From Candidatus Zixiibacteriota bacterium (GTDB taxonomy: Bacteria > Zixibacteria > MSB-5A5 > WJJR01): DNA of 64,000 bases. The position numbers were made by a program, and so were the translations under genes. The notes under the pieces are model-generated. The model worked only from the letters and a program-made list of their open reading frames with translations, was not told the DNA's origin and ran no database searches. Shown here piece after piece: positions 46,917 through 56,280 of this stretch (the first letter of the stretch is position 1; each line of letters begins with the position of its first letter). The stretch is from the NCBI GenBank assembly GCA_036397555.1, contig DASWIS010000008.1, positions 672,501 to 736,500 on the forward strand, written 5' to 3'.

Positions 46917-47789
46917 CTACTTCAGAAGCGTCATCTTCTTGGTATCGGTGAAGTTCCCGGCCTGCATCCGATAGAAATAGACACCGGACGATACCGTTGT
47001 ACCGTGATCGTTTGTGCCGTCCCAGGTCGCCTGATGCGAACCGGGCGTGTACTGCTCGTCAACGAGCGTCCGAACCGCCTGTCCGAGCACGTTGTAGACC
47101 ACCAGCTTCACATTGGTCAGATCACCCGCGTCGCTCCGTGGCACATTGAAACGGATGACCGTGCCGGCGTTGAACGGATTCGGGTAGTTCTGGACCAGCG
47201 AGTAGCTGGACGGCACCAACGGCCCGGCGCCGGCCATCCTCACGGTGTAGTTGAATTCCGGCTCTTCCCAGACGATCTCCGGCTGGCCGCTGGAGAAGTC
47301 GTGGGAAACCAGGATCAGCCGGTGGCTGGGGCTCTCCATCTCGGTCGAACGGATCACGAACTCCGACATGGTCGGGTCGGTCACCTCAAACCGCAGATTC
47401 GCGATGGCACCCTTGCCATTGGCCAGATCCTTTGTGTTCGGGTCGGTCGCCATGGCGATCAGGCCCATGATGACGTTTTTGTTGTCGTCGTCGATGTTGG
47501 TGATCTTCATGTCGAAGTAGTCCACGCGCGATGCATAGGTCACTTCGACCAAACTGATCCCCTGACCCGGCTGGCCATAGTTCAACGGCAGATCGATCGC
47601 CGCGATCGATGGCTTGTTGTCGAGTATGATCGGCACCGTCACGGTGCGGACCAACTCCGACGTCGCGGCGACTTGCACATCGCCGATCGACATCCGGCTG
47701 CCCAGGTCCACCGGCCCATTCGCGGCCGATGCGAGTACGGCCGGCAAGAGAAGCACTGCCGCCGCAAGAATGATTGTTCCTTTGCGCAT
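46917..47789 (-). CDS. Secreted protein with cohesin-like domain and FlgD/T9SS-type C-terminal domain
   Basis: The 290-residue product (ATG 47789, GGGGG upstream) has a signal peptide ending about LASAAN and a cohesin-like beta sandwich (about residues 35-180). The C-terminal 95-residue module contains SYSLVQNYPNPFNAGTVIRF, VKLVVYNVLGQAVRTLVD and GVYFYRMQAGNFTDTKKMTL. This module is the FlgD-Ig / type IX sorting-like domain widespread in FCB bacteria and related candidate phyla. Such proteins are exported and may be anchored at the cell surface. It has a strong terminator of its own. Confidence 0.88.
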   Translation of the reverse strand: MRKGTIILAAAVLLLPAVLASAANGPVDLGSRMSIGDVQVAATSELVRTVTVPIILDNKPSIAAIDLPLNYGQPGQGISLVEVTYASRVDYFDMKITNIDDDNKNVIMGLIAMATDPNTKDLANGKGAIANLRFEVTDPTMSEFVIRSTEMESPSHRLILVSHDFSSGQPEIVWEEPEFNYTVRMAGAGPLVPSSYSLVQNYPNPFNAGTVIRFNVPRSDAGDLTNVKLVVYNVLGQAVRTLVDEQYTPGSHQATWDGTNDHGTTVSSGVYFYRMQAGNFTDTKKMTLLK

Positions 47790-47907
47790 CAAACACCCCC
47801 GTGTTCGATTTCTTCGTTTAACTTCCATGTTTGTTCTTGAAGTCAGTCCTTGCTGCGGTCAGGGGTTCATGTCCGTGGGATGCTTCTCCGTGCTACCTGA
47901 CCCCGAA

Positions 47908-47951
47908 GTGTCATGCCGTGAGGGCCGACCTCTCTGTCTTCAAGATGACAC
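47908..47951. repeat. Short inverted repeat, possible relict of family A
   Basis: GTGTCAT (47908-47914) and ATGACAC (47945-47951) are exact inverses, like the outer ends of family A. The inner part (GCCGTGAGGGCCGACCTC) differs. It lies in the 300-base non-coding gap between the secreted protein and DUF59 genes, where I see nothing else. Confidence 0.4.
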
Positions 47952-48086
47952 CCGAAACGACGGTTGTCAACCGCGAAGACCCTCCGGGGCCTCCGAATAA
48001 TCGATCTCCGCTTCTGTCGATAGCTCCTCCTTCCGTGGATTGGTCGGTTCGGCCAGGTCTCATACCTGACCGTCTGCCTGCCAGTG

Positions 48087-48401
48087 TCAACTCCAACCAA
48101 GCTTGCGACGGGCATCCTCACTCATGCGGTCCGGCGTCCAGGGCGGATCCCAGACGACATTGACCATGACATCGCCGACCCCGTCCATCTCGCGGAGTCT
48201 GGCAGCCGCATCCTGCGACATGGACTCGTGCATCGGGCATCCCTGAGCGGTCAGTGTCATGTCGACAGCCACATTCCGGCCGTCCTCAATTCGAATATCA
48301 TAGACCAGCCCCAGATCGACAATCGACACCATCGGTATTTCGGGATCGAAGCAATTGCGCAACCGCTCTAACACGGCCTCTTTTGTGATCGCGCCGGCCA
48401 T
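48087..48401 (-). CDS. MIP18/DUF59-family iron-sulfur assembly factor (SufT/YitW-like)
   Basis: The 104-residue protein matches the family throughout: CFDPEIPMVSIVDLGLVYDI near the start, the conserved cysteine in TLTAQGCPMHESM, and WDPPWTPDRMSEDARRKLGW at the end. Members mature or repair iron-sulfur proteins. No other suf genes are adjacent. It is transcribed away from the OPT transporter gene. Confidence 0.92.
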   Translation of the reverse strand: MAGAITKEAVLERLRNCFDPEIPMVSIVDLGLVYDIRIEDGRNVAVDMTLTAQGCPMHESMSQDAAARLREMDGVGDVMVNVVWDPPWTPDRMSEDARRKLGWS

Positions 48402-48682
48402 GGCCTATGCTACACGTGAGGGTGCTTACCGTTCCGCGCCATGCGGTGTTCGTTCATCTACGGGCGCGGCAGGGGTACGCAGAAGTGGGTGTTCCGTCAG
48501 TTTCCCTACCCGTCATCTGAAACATAGCAACTCGCCGGAGCTTCGCAACAACGATTTTCGACACATTGGGCTTGACCGCCGTCGGGTCTCCGGATAGGTT
48601 GGCAGACGCCGGACTCGCACAAGTGTTTGTGCGACACGAAACAACAGCAGTTTCCCTGAAGCACGAGGCGATAGACCCGACC

Positions 48683-50659
48683 ATGGCAGCGGCCGGTTCC
48701 CACCCACATCAAAGCTCTGAAAAGCCGCGCGGCACCGCCCCAATACCCTACATCGCGTCCGATCAGTCCATCGCCGAGGTGACGCTCAAGACCATCGTTC
48801 TGGGCAGTTTGATCTCGATCGTCTTCGGCGTCGCGAATGCCTATCTCGGGCTTAAAGTCGGGATGACGGTCTCGGCGTCGATCCCGGCTGCCGTCATTTC
48901 GATGGCGGTTCTGCGGACGCTCTTCAGGAAAGTCACCGTTCTCGAAAACAACATTGTCCAGACGATCGGCTCTGCCGGGGAATCTTTGGCGGCAGGAATC
49001 ATTTTCACGATTCCCGCCTTCCTGATCTGGGAGGCGACTCTTCCCGGGTTTGAGTATCGCATCACGCAGTGGCAAATCATCGGACTATCCTTGTTGGGCG
49101 GCACATTGGGAATCCTGCTGATGATTCCGCTGCGCCGTTATCTGGTCCACAAGGAACACGGGACGCTGGCTTTTCCCGAGGGGACGGCGTGCGCCGAAAT
49201 CATCATCGCAGGCGACGAGGGCGGGGGAAAAGCCAAACTGGTGTTCACCGGAATCGGGTTGGGTGCGCTCTACAAACTCTTAATGGGCGTCTTCCGCATG
49301 TGGCCGGAAAGCCCGGTCTACGGATTCAAAGAGCGACTGCCCGGCGGTGCCGTCGGGATCGATGCAACCCCGGCGTTGCTGGGCGTCGGGTACATCATCG
49401 GGCCGAAGATCGCCTCGCTGATGATGGGCGGAGCGGTCATGGGGTATCTGGGCATTGCGCCGCTGATCAAGTACATCGGTTCCGCCCTCCCGGCGGGGCT
49501 GATCCCGCCGGCCGATATTCCCATCGGAGAGATGGACCATGACGCGCTCCGAGGATACTTCGTCAAATATCTGGGAGTCGGCGCAGTGGCGCTCGGCGGC
49601 TTCGTGTCACTGGCCAAGTCCCTGCCGGTCATTATTCACTCGTTCAGTCAGGGATTCGGGCAGTTGCTCAAACGGGGCGGCGAGACGGCCGGTGCGGTTC
49701 CGCGCACCGATCGCGATCTGTCGATGTCCGTTGTCCTGATCGGATCGCTGGCGATCGCCGTCGCCATCTGGGCGTTCCCCAGCACCGAGCTGCACTTCAT
49801 GGGTGCGCTTCTGGCCATCCTGTTCGGGTTTTTCTTCGTCGTCGTGGCGGCAAGGATCGTCGGCTTGGTCGGCTCCTCTTCGTCCCCGGTATCGGGAATG
49901 ACCATCGCCACGCTGCTGGTCACCTGCCTGGTCCTGCTGAAGTTTGGGGTGTCCGGTGTCTCCGGCATGGTAACGGCCATGTCGGTGGGGACAGTCGTCT
50001 GCATCGCGGTCTGCATGTCGGGCGACATCGCGCAGGATCTCAAGACCGGATACTTGCTGGGGGCGACACCGCGCAGCCAGCAGATTGTCGAGTTTATCGG
50101 TCTGTTTTTCCCGGCATTGCTGATGGGCGGTGTGGTCTTCTGGCTCGCGGGGTCGTTTGGATTCGTCGCATCACCCGAGCATCCCGAACCGTTGCAGGCG
50201 CCCCAGGCCAATGTCATGGCGATCGTCGTGCGCGGCGTCATGGGCGGTGACCTCCCGTGGATGCCGATCATATTCGGTGCGGTCCTCGCGGCCTCCATCG
50301 AACTGGTCGGCATCGGTTCGCTGCCGTTTGCGATCGGCATGTACCTGCCGCTGGAATTGTCATCGCCGATTATGGCCGGAGGTCTGATCGCCATGATCGT
50401 CCAGAAAAAAGCCGGTCCGGCCTCGGCCGAGCGCCAGGAACGGGGCATTCTCTTCAGTTCCGGATTGGTCGCGGGCGATGCCCTGGTGGGAGTGGCGGTT
50501 GCCGGCCTGATGCTCAACGAAGGATACAAGGCCTTCTACGACAGCCACGGCGGTCTGCTCGATTCGCTGTCTGGAGCGGCCGGTCCGGCGGTTTCACTGA
50601 TCGCGTTTGCGGCCATCGCGCTGTATCTCTGGACTCGCACGCGAATCAAATCCTCGTAA
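48683..50659 (+). CDS. OPT-family oligopeptide transporter
   Basis: The 658-residue protein has about 14-16 hydrophobic segments and OPT features: VTLKTIVLGSLISIVFGVAN and AYLGLKVGMTVSASIPAAV at the start, and NIVQTIGSAGESLAAGIIFT in the first third. Bacterial OPT members are proton-coupled carriers for peptides or metal chelates; the substrate is unknown. ATG 48683 begins just before the first transmembrane segment; the frame is open back to 48566. Confidence 0.93.
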   Translation: MAAAGSHPHQSSEKPRGTAPIPYIASDQSIAEVTLKTIVLGSLISIVFGVANAYLGLKVGMTVSASIPAAVISMAVLRTLFRKVTVLENNIVQTIGSAGESLAAGIIFTIPAFLIWEATLPGFEYRITQWQIIGLSLLGGTLGILLMIPLRRYLVHKEHGTLAFPEGTACAEIIIAGDEGGGKAKLVFTGIGLGALYKLLMGVFRMWPESPVYGFKERLPGGAVGIDATPALLGVGYIIGPKIASLMMGGAVMGYLGIAPLIKYIGSALPAGLIPPADIPIGEMDHDALRGYFVKYLGVGAVALGGFVSLAKSLPVIIHSFSQGFGQLLKRGGETAGAVPRTDRDLSMSVVLIGSLAIAVAIWAFPSTELHFMGALLAILFGFFFVVVAARIVGLVGSSSSPVSGMTIATLLVTCLVLLKFGVSGVSGMVTAMSVGTVVCIAVCMSGDIAQDLKTGYLLGATPRSQQIVEFIGLFFPALLMGGVVFWLAGSFGFVASPEHPEPLQAPQANVMAIVVRGVMGGDLPWMPIIFGAVLAASIELVGIGSLPFAIGMYLPLELSSPIMAGGLIAMIVQKKAGPASAERQERGILFSSGLVAGDALVGVAVAGLMLNEGYKAFYDSHGGLLDSLSGAAGPAVSLIAFAAIALYLWTRTRIKSS

Positions 50660-50743
50660 TCGCTTTCCGCAGAATTTCGTACCATAACTGCGTGGCGGAA
50701 CCGGGCGTTCGCGCGCGGTGTTGGTGTTGGCCAGCGACAGGGG

Positions 50744-52549
50744 ATGGCCGAACATATTGAATCCCGCCGCCGGCGAATCGCCCAGGTGAAACTCGTGCAG
50801 GTGAATCCGACGTCAGACCCGACACAGAACGCAGCGGCCGTCCGGCCGCGGCCTTTCGGTGGTACTCGAGGCGGCTTCAGCAAGCTGATCGCCGTGCTGT
50901 CCATCCTCGCCGTCGTCGGATGCGCCGGCACGGCCCGCGAGACCGCCGAGACCGAGGAGAAGTCGAAACGCACCGAACCGGTCAATGAACTGGCGTTTCT
51001 GCACTTTTCCAATGGCAGCATTCTGATGACCGACGGCCAGACTCAGGCGGCCATCAGGGCCTACGAGAAGGCGCTGCTGTATGATCCCCAATCCTACGAA
51101 ATCAGGATGTCGCTGGCCGATGGACACGTGCGCCAGCGGCAGTATGAACAAGCAGCCGCAGTTGCCGAGGGGATCATCGGAAAGGACGCCCGTGTCTACG
51201 GGTTGTTGGGACGCGCCTATGCGATGCTCGGTCGCAACGATCAGGCCCGCGCGGCCTATGAGAAGGTCATCGAATTCGACAAGGACGACACACAGGCGTA
51301 CTGGTTTCTGTCCCGCCAAGCCGTGCGGCAGGGCGATCTGCGCAGCGCCATCGGGCACCTTGAAGCCATGTCGGAGTATGTGCGCGACTCGCGCGTTCAA
51401 AATGAAATCGCCGAACTCCACACACGTCTCGACGACCACGCCGGCGCCGCGGCTGCCTACAGCATGTCACTGCAGTTCGATTCCAGCATGGCGAACCGTC
51501 GCGCCTGGGTCGGCCTGGCCGAGGCGCTGAATGAACAGACGCTCCGCGACGAAGCCGAGGATGTCTACCGCCGCATGATGGCCATTGCCCCCGACGATCA
51601 CTTCGCACGGCGTCAACTGATCCAACTGCTCCTCGACGAAGGCGACCACGAAGTCGCGCGCCGTGAACTGGAAGCGCTCCTAACCGACAATCCCGCCGAT
51701 CCCGAACGGATGCGTCTGGGGGTGCTGCTCTATAACGCTGCGCAGTATGATCGGGCCGAGAGTCTGTTCACCGTCATTGCCGCAGAAGAGGATCCCTACA
51801 TTCCATTCTTCTACCTGGGACGGATCGCGTTCACACGCGAGCGATTCGCGGCCGCGAAAGATTACTTCCGCCGTGCGGTGGAGACCGATGACACGCTCCC
51901 CGACGCGTGGATTGCATGGGGCAACACGCTGTTGGCCGAAGACTCGCTGGAGGCGGCTTTGGAGTTATCCCAGCGTGCCGAGCAGCGCGCGCCTGATCCC
52001 GCCGACTTCTGGTATTTCACCGGGGTTGCGCTCGCGCGACACGATCAGCACGACAGTGCCGTTGTCTGGCTGCGTCGCGCGTGGGACGCCGACACCGCCA
52101 ACGCTCGTGTCCAATTCAGTCTGGCGGCCTCGTTGGAGCGCTCCGGACATTTCAACGAGGCGGCCGCGCAATTCAACAGTCTGCTCCAACGCGAGCCCGA
52201 CAATGCCAGCGCGCTGAACTACCTGGGTTACATGTATGCCGACAGCGGCATCAACCTGCAGGAATCGCTCCAACTGATCGAGAAGGCCGTCGACATCGAT
52301 CCCGACAACGGCGCCTATCTGGACAGCTACGCCTGGGTGCTGTATCGACTCGGTCGGCTCTCCGAAGCGGAAGGCATGATCAAGCGCGCGGCCGACGTGC
52401 TGTCCAGTGATGCCGTCATTCACGATCATTACGGCGACATTCTGGCGGCGATGGGGCGTCGTGACGAGGCCGCTGTACGCTGGCGGCGCGCGCTCGAACT
52501 CGATCCGGGAAACCGCCCGATCATCGAGAAGCTCGGCATCGATCCATAG
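50744..52549 (+). CDS. TPR-repeat lipoprotein
   Basis: The 601-residue protein has a basic N-terminal stretch, a hydrophobic segment and a lipobox (ILAVVGC, about residue 60). About 12 tetratricopeptide repeats fill the rest (for example AAIRAYEKALLYDPQSYEIR, ARAAYEKVIEFDKDDTQAYW and SLQLIEKAVDIDPDNGAYLD). Such repeats hold protein complexes at the membrane. The signal starts unusually late, so the true start may be a later codon (GTG 50789 or nearby). The next gene follows after about 55 bases. Confidence 0.85.
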   Translation: MAEHIESRRRRIAQVKLVQVNPTSDPTQNAAAVRPRPFGGTRGGFSKLIAVLSILAVVGCAGTARETAETEEKSKRTEPVNELAFLHFSNGSILMTDGQTQAAIRAYEKALLYDPQSYEIRMSLADGHVRQRQYEQAAAVAEGIIGKDARVYGLLGRAYAMLGRNDQARAAYEKVIEFDKDDTQAYWFLSRQAVRQGDLRSAIGHLEAMSEYVRDSRVQNEIAELHTRLDDHAGAAAAYSMSLQFDSSMANRRAWVGLAEALNEQTLRDEAEDVYRRMMAIAPDDHFARRQLIQLLLDEGDHEVARRELEALLTDNPADPERMRLGVLLYNAAQYDRAESLFTVIAAEEDPYIPFFYLGRIAFTRERFAAAKDYFRRAVETDDTLPDAWIAWGNTLLAEDSLEAALELSQRAEQRAPDPADFWYFTGVALARHDQHDSAVVWLRRAWDADTANARVQFSLAASLERSGHFNEAAAQFNSLLQREPDNASALNYLGYMYADSGINLQESLQLIEKAVDIDPDNGAYLDSYAWVLYRLGRLSEAEGMIKRAADVLSSDAVIHDHYGDILAAMGRRDEAAVRWRRALELDPGNRPIIEKLGIDP

Positions 52550-52604
52550 CCGGGAATTCATTGCACAACCGAAGATCAGCGGATAGTTTGCGCGCGTGAG
52601 CCGC

Positions 52605-54332
52605 ATGGACGTGCCGGTACGCCTTCGCGGATGCCCACTCAGGAATGTGGCCGTTCTCTGCGTCGCATGGTACGGACTCGTCCTTCACGCCGGGTGTGCC
52701 CGACATGGAATCCCCTCCGGCGGACCGGCCGATGAGACCGCGCCCGTCGTGCAGCGCTCCGTGCCGACGTCCGGTGCCGTCAATACCGACCGCACCACCC
52801 CCATCGTCATCGAATTCTCCGAGCCGGTCGCCCGCGAGACACTGGCCGGACAAGTGACGGTGTCTCCGGCGCGCCATGGATCGCCCCAGATCAAGTGGTC
52901 CGATGGCGACCGGACGATTCGTCTCACTTGGACCGATACGCTGCGCGAGAACACGACCTATCGCGTATCGCTCGGCGCCAAGCTGTCGGACCGGCGGCAG
53001 AATGCATTGAAAGAACCGTACACGTTTGCCTTCGGGACCGGCCATCGGATCGACGGTGGGCACATCATCGGCCGTGTGGAGCCGCTCGATCCGGCCCAGC
53101 GCGCGGCCGCGTCGTGGACGGTCAACGCCTACCAACTCGAAGCGCTGCCCGATACGTTTTGGCGTGCCACGCCCGCCTATACGACCCGCACCGGCCCGGA
53201 GGGCCGCTTTGACCTTCCATTTCTGCGGGCGGGCGAATACCGTTTGTTGGCGTTCGCCGACAGAGACAACAACGCCGTGCACGATCCCGGCGAGTCGTAC
53301 GGGCTGCCGGAGCGCAACGCCATCGCGACCGATACGTCGCTGCCGGACTCGCTCTCCATCTTCGGATTTCCCTATGACACGTCCACCTTCTGCCTGCGCC
53401 GATGCATTGCTACGGTGCAGCACGGAGTCACATTGACGATGACGCATCCGATCGACACTATGCGGCTGTCCGAATCGAGCATCGCGGTGAGCGATTCCGC
53501 CGGCGAACACCCCATTGCGTTTGCGTTGATTCCACCGACCGCGCGTCGCGCCGCGCAATTGGAGCTCCTGACAGAGGGACTCACCGCCGGTCAGACGATC
53601 CGCGTCGCCTGCGCGGGACTCTACGACCATCGCGGACAGGGACTGTGCGCCGACGCCGAGTGCTTCACCGTCGTCAATGACATTCGTGACACCAGCGGTC
53701 CCACGATTGTTTCAGTTGCGTTGCCGACAGTACGGGTCGCACTCACGCCGTTTGAACCGATTCGCTGGGAGTTCAGCGAACCGGTCGATGCCCAACGACT
53801 GTCGGATGCCGTGCGGGTCACCGACACGCTCGATGCCGCAATCGACGGCGAACGGATCTGGCGCAATCCGCTGTTGTTCGACTATGTCCCCGCAAACGGC
53901 TGGCCCGATGATGGGCCTGTGCGTGCGCGCATCGACTCGGCTGCTCTGTTCGACCGCCACGGGAACGCGGCGCCGTCGCAGGCCCTCGAATGGGTTTTCG
54001 AGCCGTTGACAGCGGCACGAATGGGCCGGATTGAAGGGGATGTGACAATCGCTGATTCGAGTTTGAATGCCGCCGTTTGCCATATCACACTCCGACGAAC
54101 CGGCACGTCGACCAGCACACACATCCAACGCGCCGGTCCCGGTCCGTTTTCCGTCGAGATACCGGGCGGCAATTGGCAGTTGTCGGGGTATCTCGATGCC
54201 AATGGCAATGGCGAATTCGAGACGGGTCGGCTGATGCCGTGGCAGTTCGCCGAACCGATGACGGTCCATCCCGACACGCTCGTCGTCCGCCCGCGGTTCA
54301 CGTTGGAAGATGTCGAACTGAAGTTTGATTGA
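52605..54332 (+). CDS. Lipoprotein with Ig-like (Big_5) domains
   Basis: The 575-residue product has a lipobox (LVLHAGC) followed by GIPSGGPADETAPVVQRSVP, the start of a Big_5/Ig-like domain. Repeats of the pattern IVIEFSEPV...YRVSLGAKLSD occur, and later PIRWEFSEPVDAQRLSDAV. A carboxypeptidase-regulatory-like segment (GPEGRFDLPFLRAGEYRLLA; DRDNNAVHDPGESYG) lies between. These are typical envelope lipoproteins of FCB bacteria; role unknown. GTG 52596 is an alternative start. It probably forms an operon with the TPR gene upstream. Confidence 0.85.
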   Translation: MDVPVRLRGCPLRNVAVLCVAWYGLVLHAGCARHGIPSGGPADETAPVVQRSVPTSGAVNTDRTTPIVIEFSEPVARETLAGQVTVSPARHGSPQIKWSDGDRTIRLTWTDTLRENTTYRVSLGAKLSDRRQNALKEPYTFAFGTGHRIDGGHIIGRVEPLDPAQRAAASWTVNAYQLEALPDTFWRATPAYTTRTGPEGRFDLPFLRAGEYRLLAFADRDNNAVHDPGESYGLPERNAIATDTSLPDSLSIFGFPYDTSTFCLRRCIATVQHGVTLTMTHPIDTMRLSESSIAVSDSAGEHPIAFALIPPTARRAAQLELLTEGLTAGQTIRVACAGLYDHRGQGLCADAECFTVVNDIRDTSGPTIVSVALPTVRVALTPFEPIRWEFSEPVDAQRLSDAVRVTDTLDAAIDGERIWRNPLLFDYVPANGWPDDGPVRARIDSAALFDRHGNAAPSQALEWVFEPLTAARMGRIEGDVTIADSSLNAAVCHITLRRTGTSTSTHIQRAGPGPFSVEIPGGNWQLSGYLDANGNGEFETGRLMPWQFAEPMTVHPDTLVVRPRFTLEDVELKFD

Positions 54333-54411
54333 TGGGATCAACTCGCGGCGTGCATCACGACGAACCTGAAACACGCGCGCCGACGACTCACTACTGAACC
54401 GGAGACCTCCA

Positions 54412-55323
54412 ATGCGCAATTTTACGTGGGACCAATGGCGCGGGCTGATCGTCGAGTACGGCGCAGCCGTCGCCCTGTCCGTCGGACATGTGTTGCTCAT
54501 CGTGCTCATCGGATGGATTGCCGTTCGCGCCGCCCGACGGGCATTGCGAAAGCTCGAATCCGTCCTGATTGCGCGCGCCGAGCAAGAAGACTTCCACGAA
54601 CGACAGGGGACCGAACGGCGGATCAAGACGCTCACGGGGCTGCTGATGACGGTCGTGCGCATCTCTATCTGGGCCGTGGTGTTGGTCACGTCTCTGACCG
54701 AACTCGGTCTCAACATCGGCCCGATCCTGGCCGGGGCGGGCATCGCGGGTTTGGCCGTCGGTTTCGGCGCGCAAAACCTCGTGCGCGACATCATCGCCGG
54801 CTTCTTCTTCATCATGGAAAACCAGGTCCGGGTCGGCGATGTCGCGATCATCAACGGCACCGGCGGATTGGTCGAGTCCATCAGCTTCCGCACCATCTCG
54901 CTGCGCGACTTGCGGGGCGTCGTCCATATCTTTCCGCATGGCGCCGTATCAACTGTCTCCAACATGTCCAAAGGATGGTCTGCCTATGTGCTCGACATGG
55001 GCATTGCCTACAAAGAAAATCCCGACGAGGCGATACAGGTCATGCGCGAAGTCTTTGCAGGGATGCGCGGTGATCCGGAGTTTGCCTCCAGGATTCTGGA
55101 AGACATTGAAATCTTCGGCGTTGACTCGTTCGGCGACTCGGCCGTCGTCGTCAAAATGCGCATCAAGACGGTTCCGCTGCAGCAGTGGTCCGTCGGGCGC
55201 GAGTTCAACCGGCGCCTCAAGCACGCCTTCGACGCCAGGGGCATCGAGATTCCCTTCCCGCATCGGACCGTCTACTTCCCCGACGAGATCAGGGCGGCGG
55301 TCCGGACCAAACAGGAGGGTTAG
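54412..55323 (+). CDS. Small-conductance mechanosensitive channel, MscS family
   Basis: The 303-residue protein has three membrane segments and the MscS pore helix AGAGIAGLAVGFGAQNLVRD, followed by the beta domain (VRVGDVAIINGTGGLVESIS, FPHGAVSTVSNMSK) and a C-terminal alpha-beta domain. It opens under membrane tension during osmotic downshock. The start ATG has GGAG upstream. Confidence 0.93.
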   Translation: MRNFTWDQWRGLIVEYGAAVALSVGHVLLIVLIGWIAVRAARRALRKLESVLIARAEQEDFHERQGTERRIKTLTGLLMTVVRISIWAVVLVTSLTELGLNIGPILAGAGIAGLAVGFGAQNLVRDIIAGFFFIMENQVRVGDVAIINGTGGLVESISFRTISLRDLRGVVHIFPHGAVSTVSNMSKGWSAYVLDMGIAYKENPDEAIQVMREVFAGMRGDPEFASRILEDIEIFGVDSFGDSAVVVKMRIKTVPLQQWSVGREFNRRLKHAFDARGIEIPFPHRTVYFPDEIRAAVRTKQEG

Positions 55324-55401
55324 CGTCCGGCCCCGATCCCTCCCGGACCGGACAATTGCCCTGACGCATTGATTCATTTTTGTCTTGCGGACGGCACACG
55401 G

Positions 55402-56247
55402 ATGCGCATCCTGTACCGGGGAGGGGCGCAAGTGACTCATAAGGGGCGGCAGGTCTTCACTCCAGATCGATGTGGCCGTGCGGCGTGGCTGATGATCGCG
55501 ACGGCCGTCATGTTGTCCATCGCTGCTGGTCCGGCATTGGCCGACGACATCGCAGTGGCGCAATCGGGTCCCGACGCCGATGCCATCGAATGCCTCGTGC
55601 GGATCGGATGCGAGGCGATGGCGCAGGAACGATTTACCGAGGCGGGTGCACGTTTCTCGGAGGTCCTTTCGCTCGACTGGAATCACCCGCGCGCCTATGA
55701 CCTGCTCCAGTTGGCGCGGACGAAACGCCGGCAGGCGCTGGCACGATGGGAATCGGCAGGGTGGGTCGCCCATGAGGATCGCCGGTTCAGCACGGCGATC
55801 GAGTTGTTCGGCTTGATCGTGCGCGAGGATTCCACGCGGACCGATCTGTCCCGCCGAATCATGTCGCTGCGCCATCGCGAACAGAGCGATGTGCATCTGC
55901 GCCGGGGGCTGGAGCAACTGGTGGCCGAAGACTACGGCAGCGCGATGCTCGAGTTCGAGCAGGCGCTGGCGGTCGACCCCGCCAACTCCGGCGCCGGCAA
56001 ATACCTCGCGCTGGCGACACAGAGCACGAACGCGTCGGCGTCGACCGCCGATTTGCGGGCAGACCAGCCGACGTGGGCGGTCTACCGTAGCGCGCTGCTG
56101 GCATTTCGCGACGGGGACTTCGACCTGGCCGAACAACTGTGGCGGACGGTCCTGGAACAGTACCCCGGGCATCCGAACGTCTTGTCCAATTTGGAGCAGG
56201 TGCGCCGCCGCCGTGGCGATCCGGTCGCGGCGGCCGAACCGCAGTAA
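55402..56247 (+). CDS. Exported TPR-like protein
   Basis: The 281-residue product has an N-terminal signal or anchor (WLMIATAVMLSIAAGPALAD, after about 30 basic residues) and TPR-type helices: CEAMAQERFTEAGARFSEVL, EDYGSAMLEFEQALAVDPAN and FRDGDFDLAEQLWRTVLEQY. The start is uncertain (ATG 55369 or 55402). It ends 34 bases before the HATPase/phosphatase gene and may be a periplasmic partner for it (inference from position). Confidence 0.75.
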   Translation: MRILYRGGAQVTHKGRQVFTPDRCGRAAWLMIATAVMLSIAAGPALADDIAVAQSGPDADAIECLVRIGCEAMAQERFTEAGARFSEVLSLDWNHPRAYDLLQLARTKRRQALARWESAGWVAHEDRRFSTAIELFGLIVREDSTRTDLSRRIMSLRHREQSDVHLRRGLEQLVAEDYGSAMLEFEQALAVDPANSGAGKYLALATQSTNASASTADLRADQPTWAVYRSALLAFRDGDFDLAEQLWRTVLEQYPGHPNVLSNLEQVRRRRGDPVAAAEPQ

Positions 56248-56280
56248 GGGGCGGTCGTTCGCACACGGTCCGCACTGATC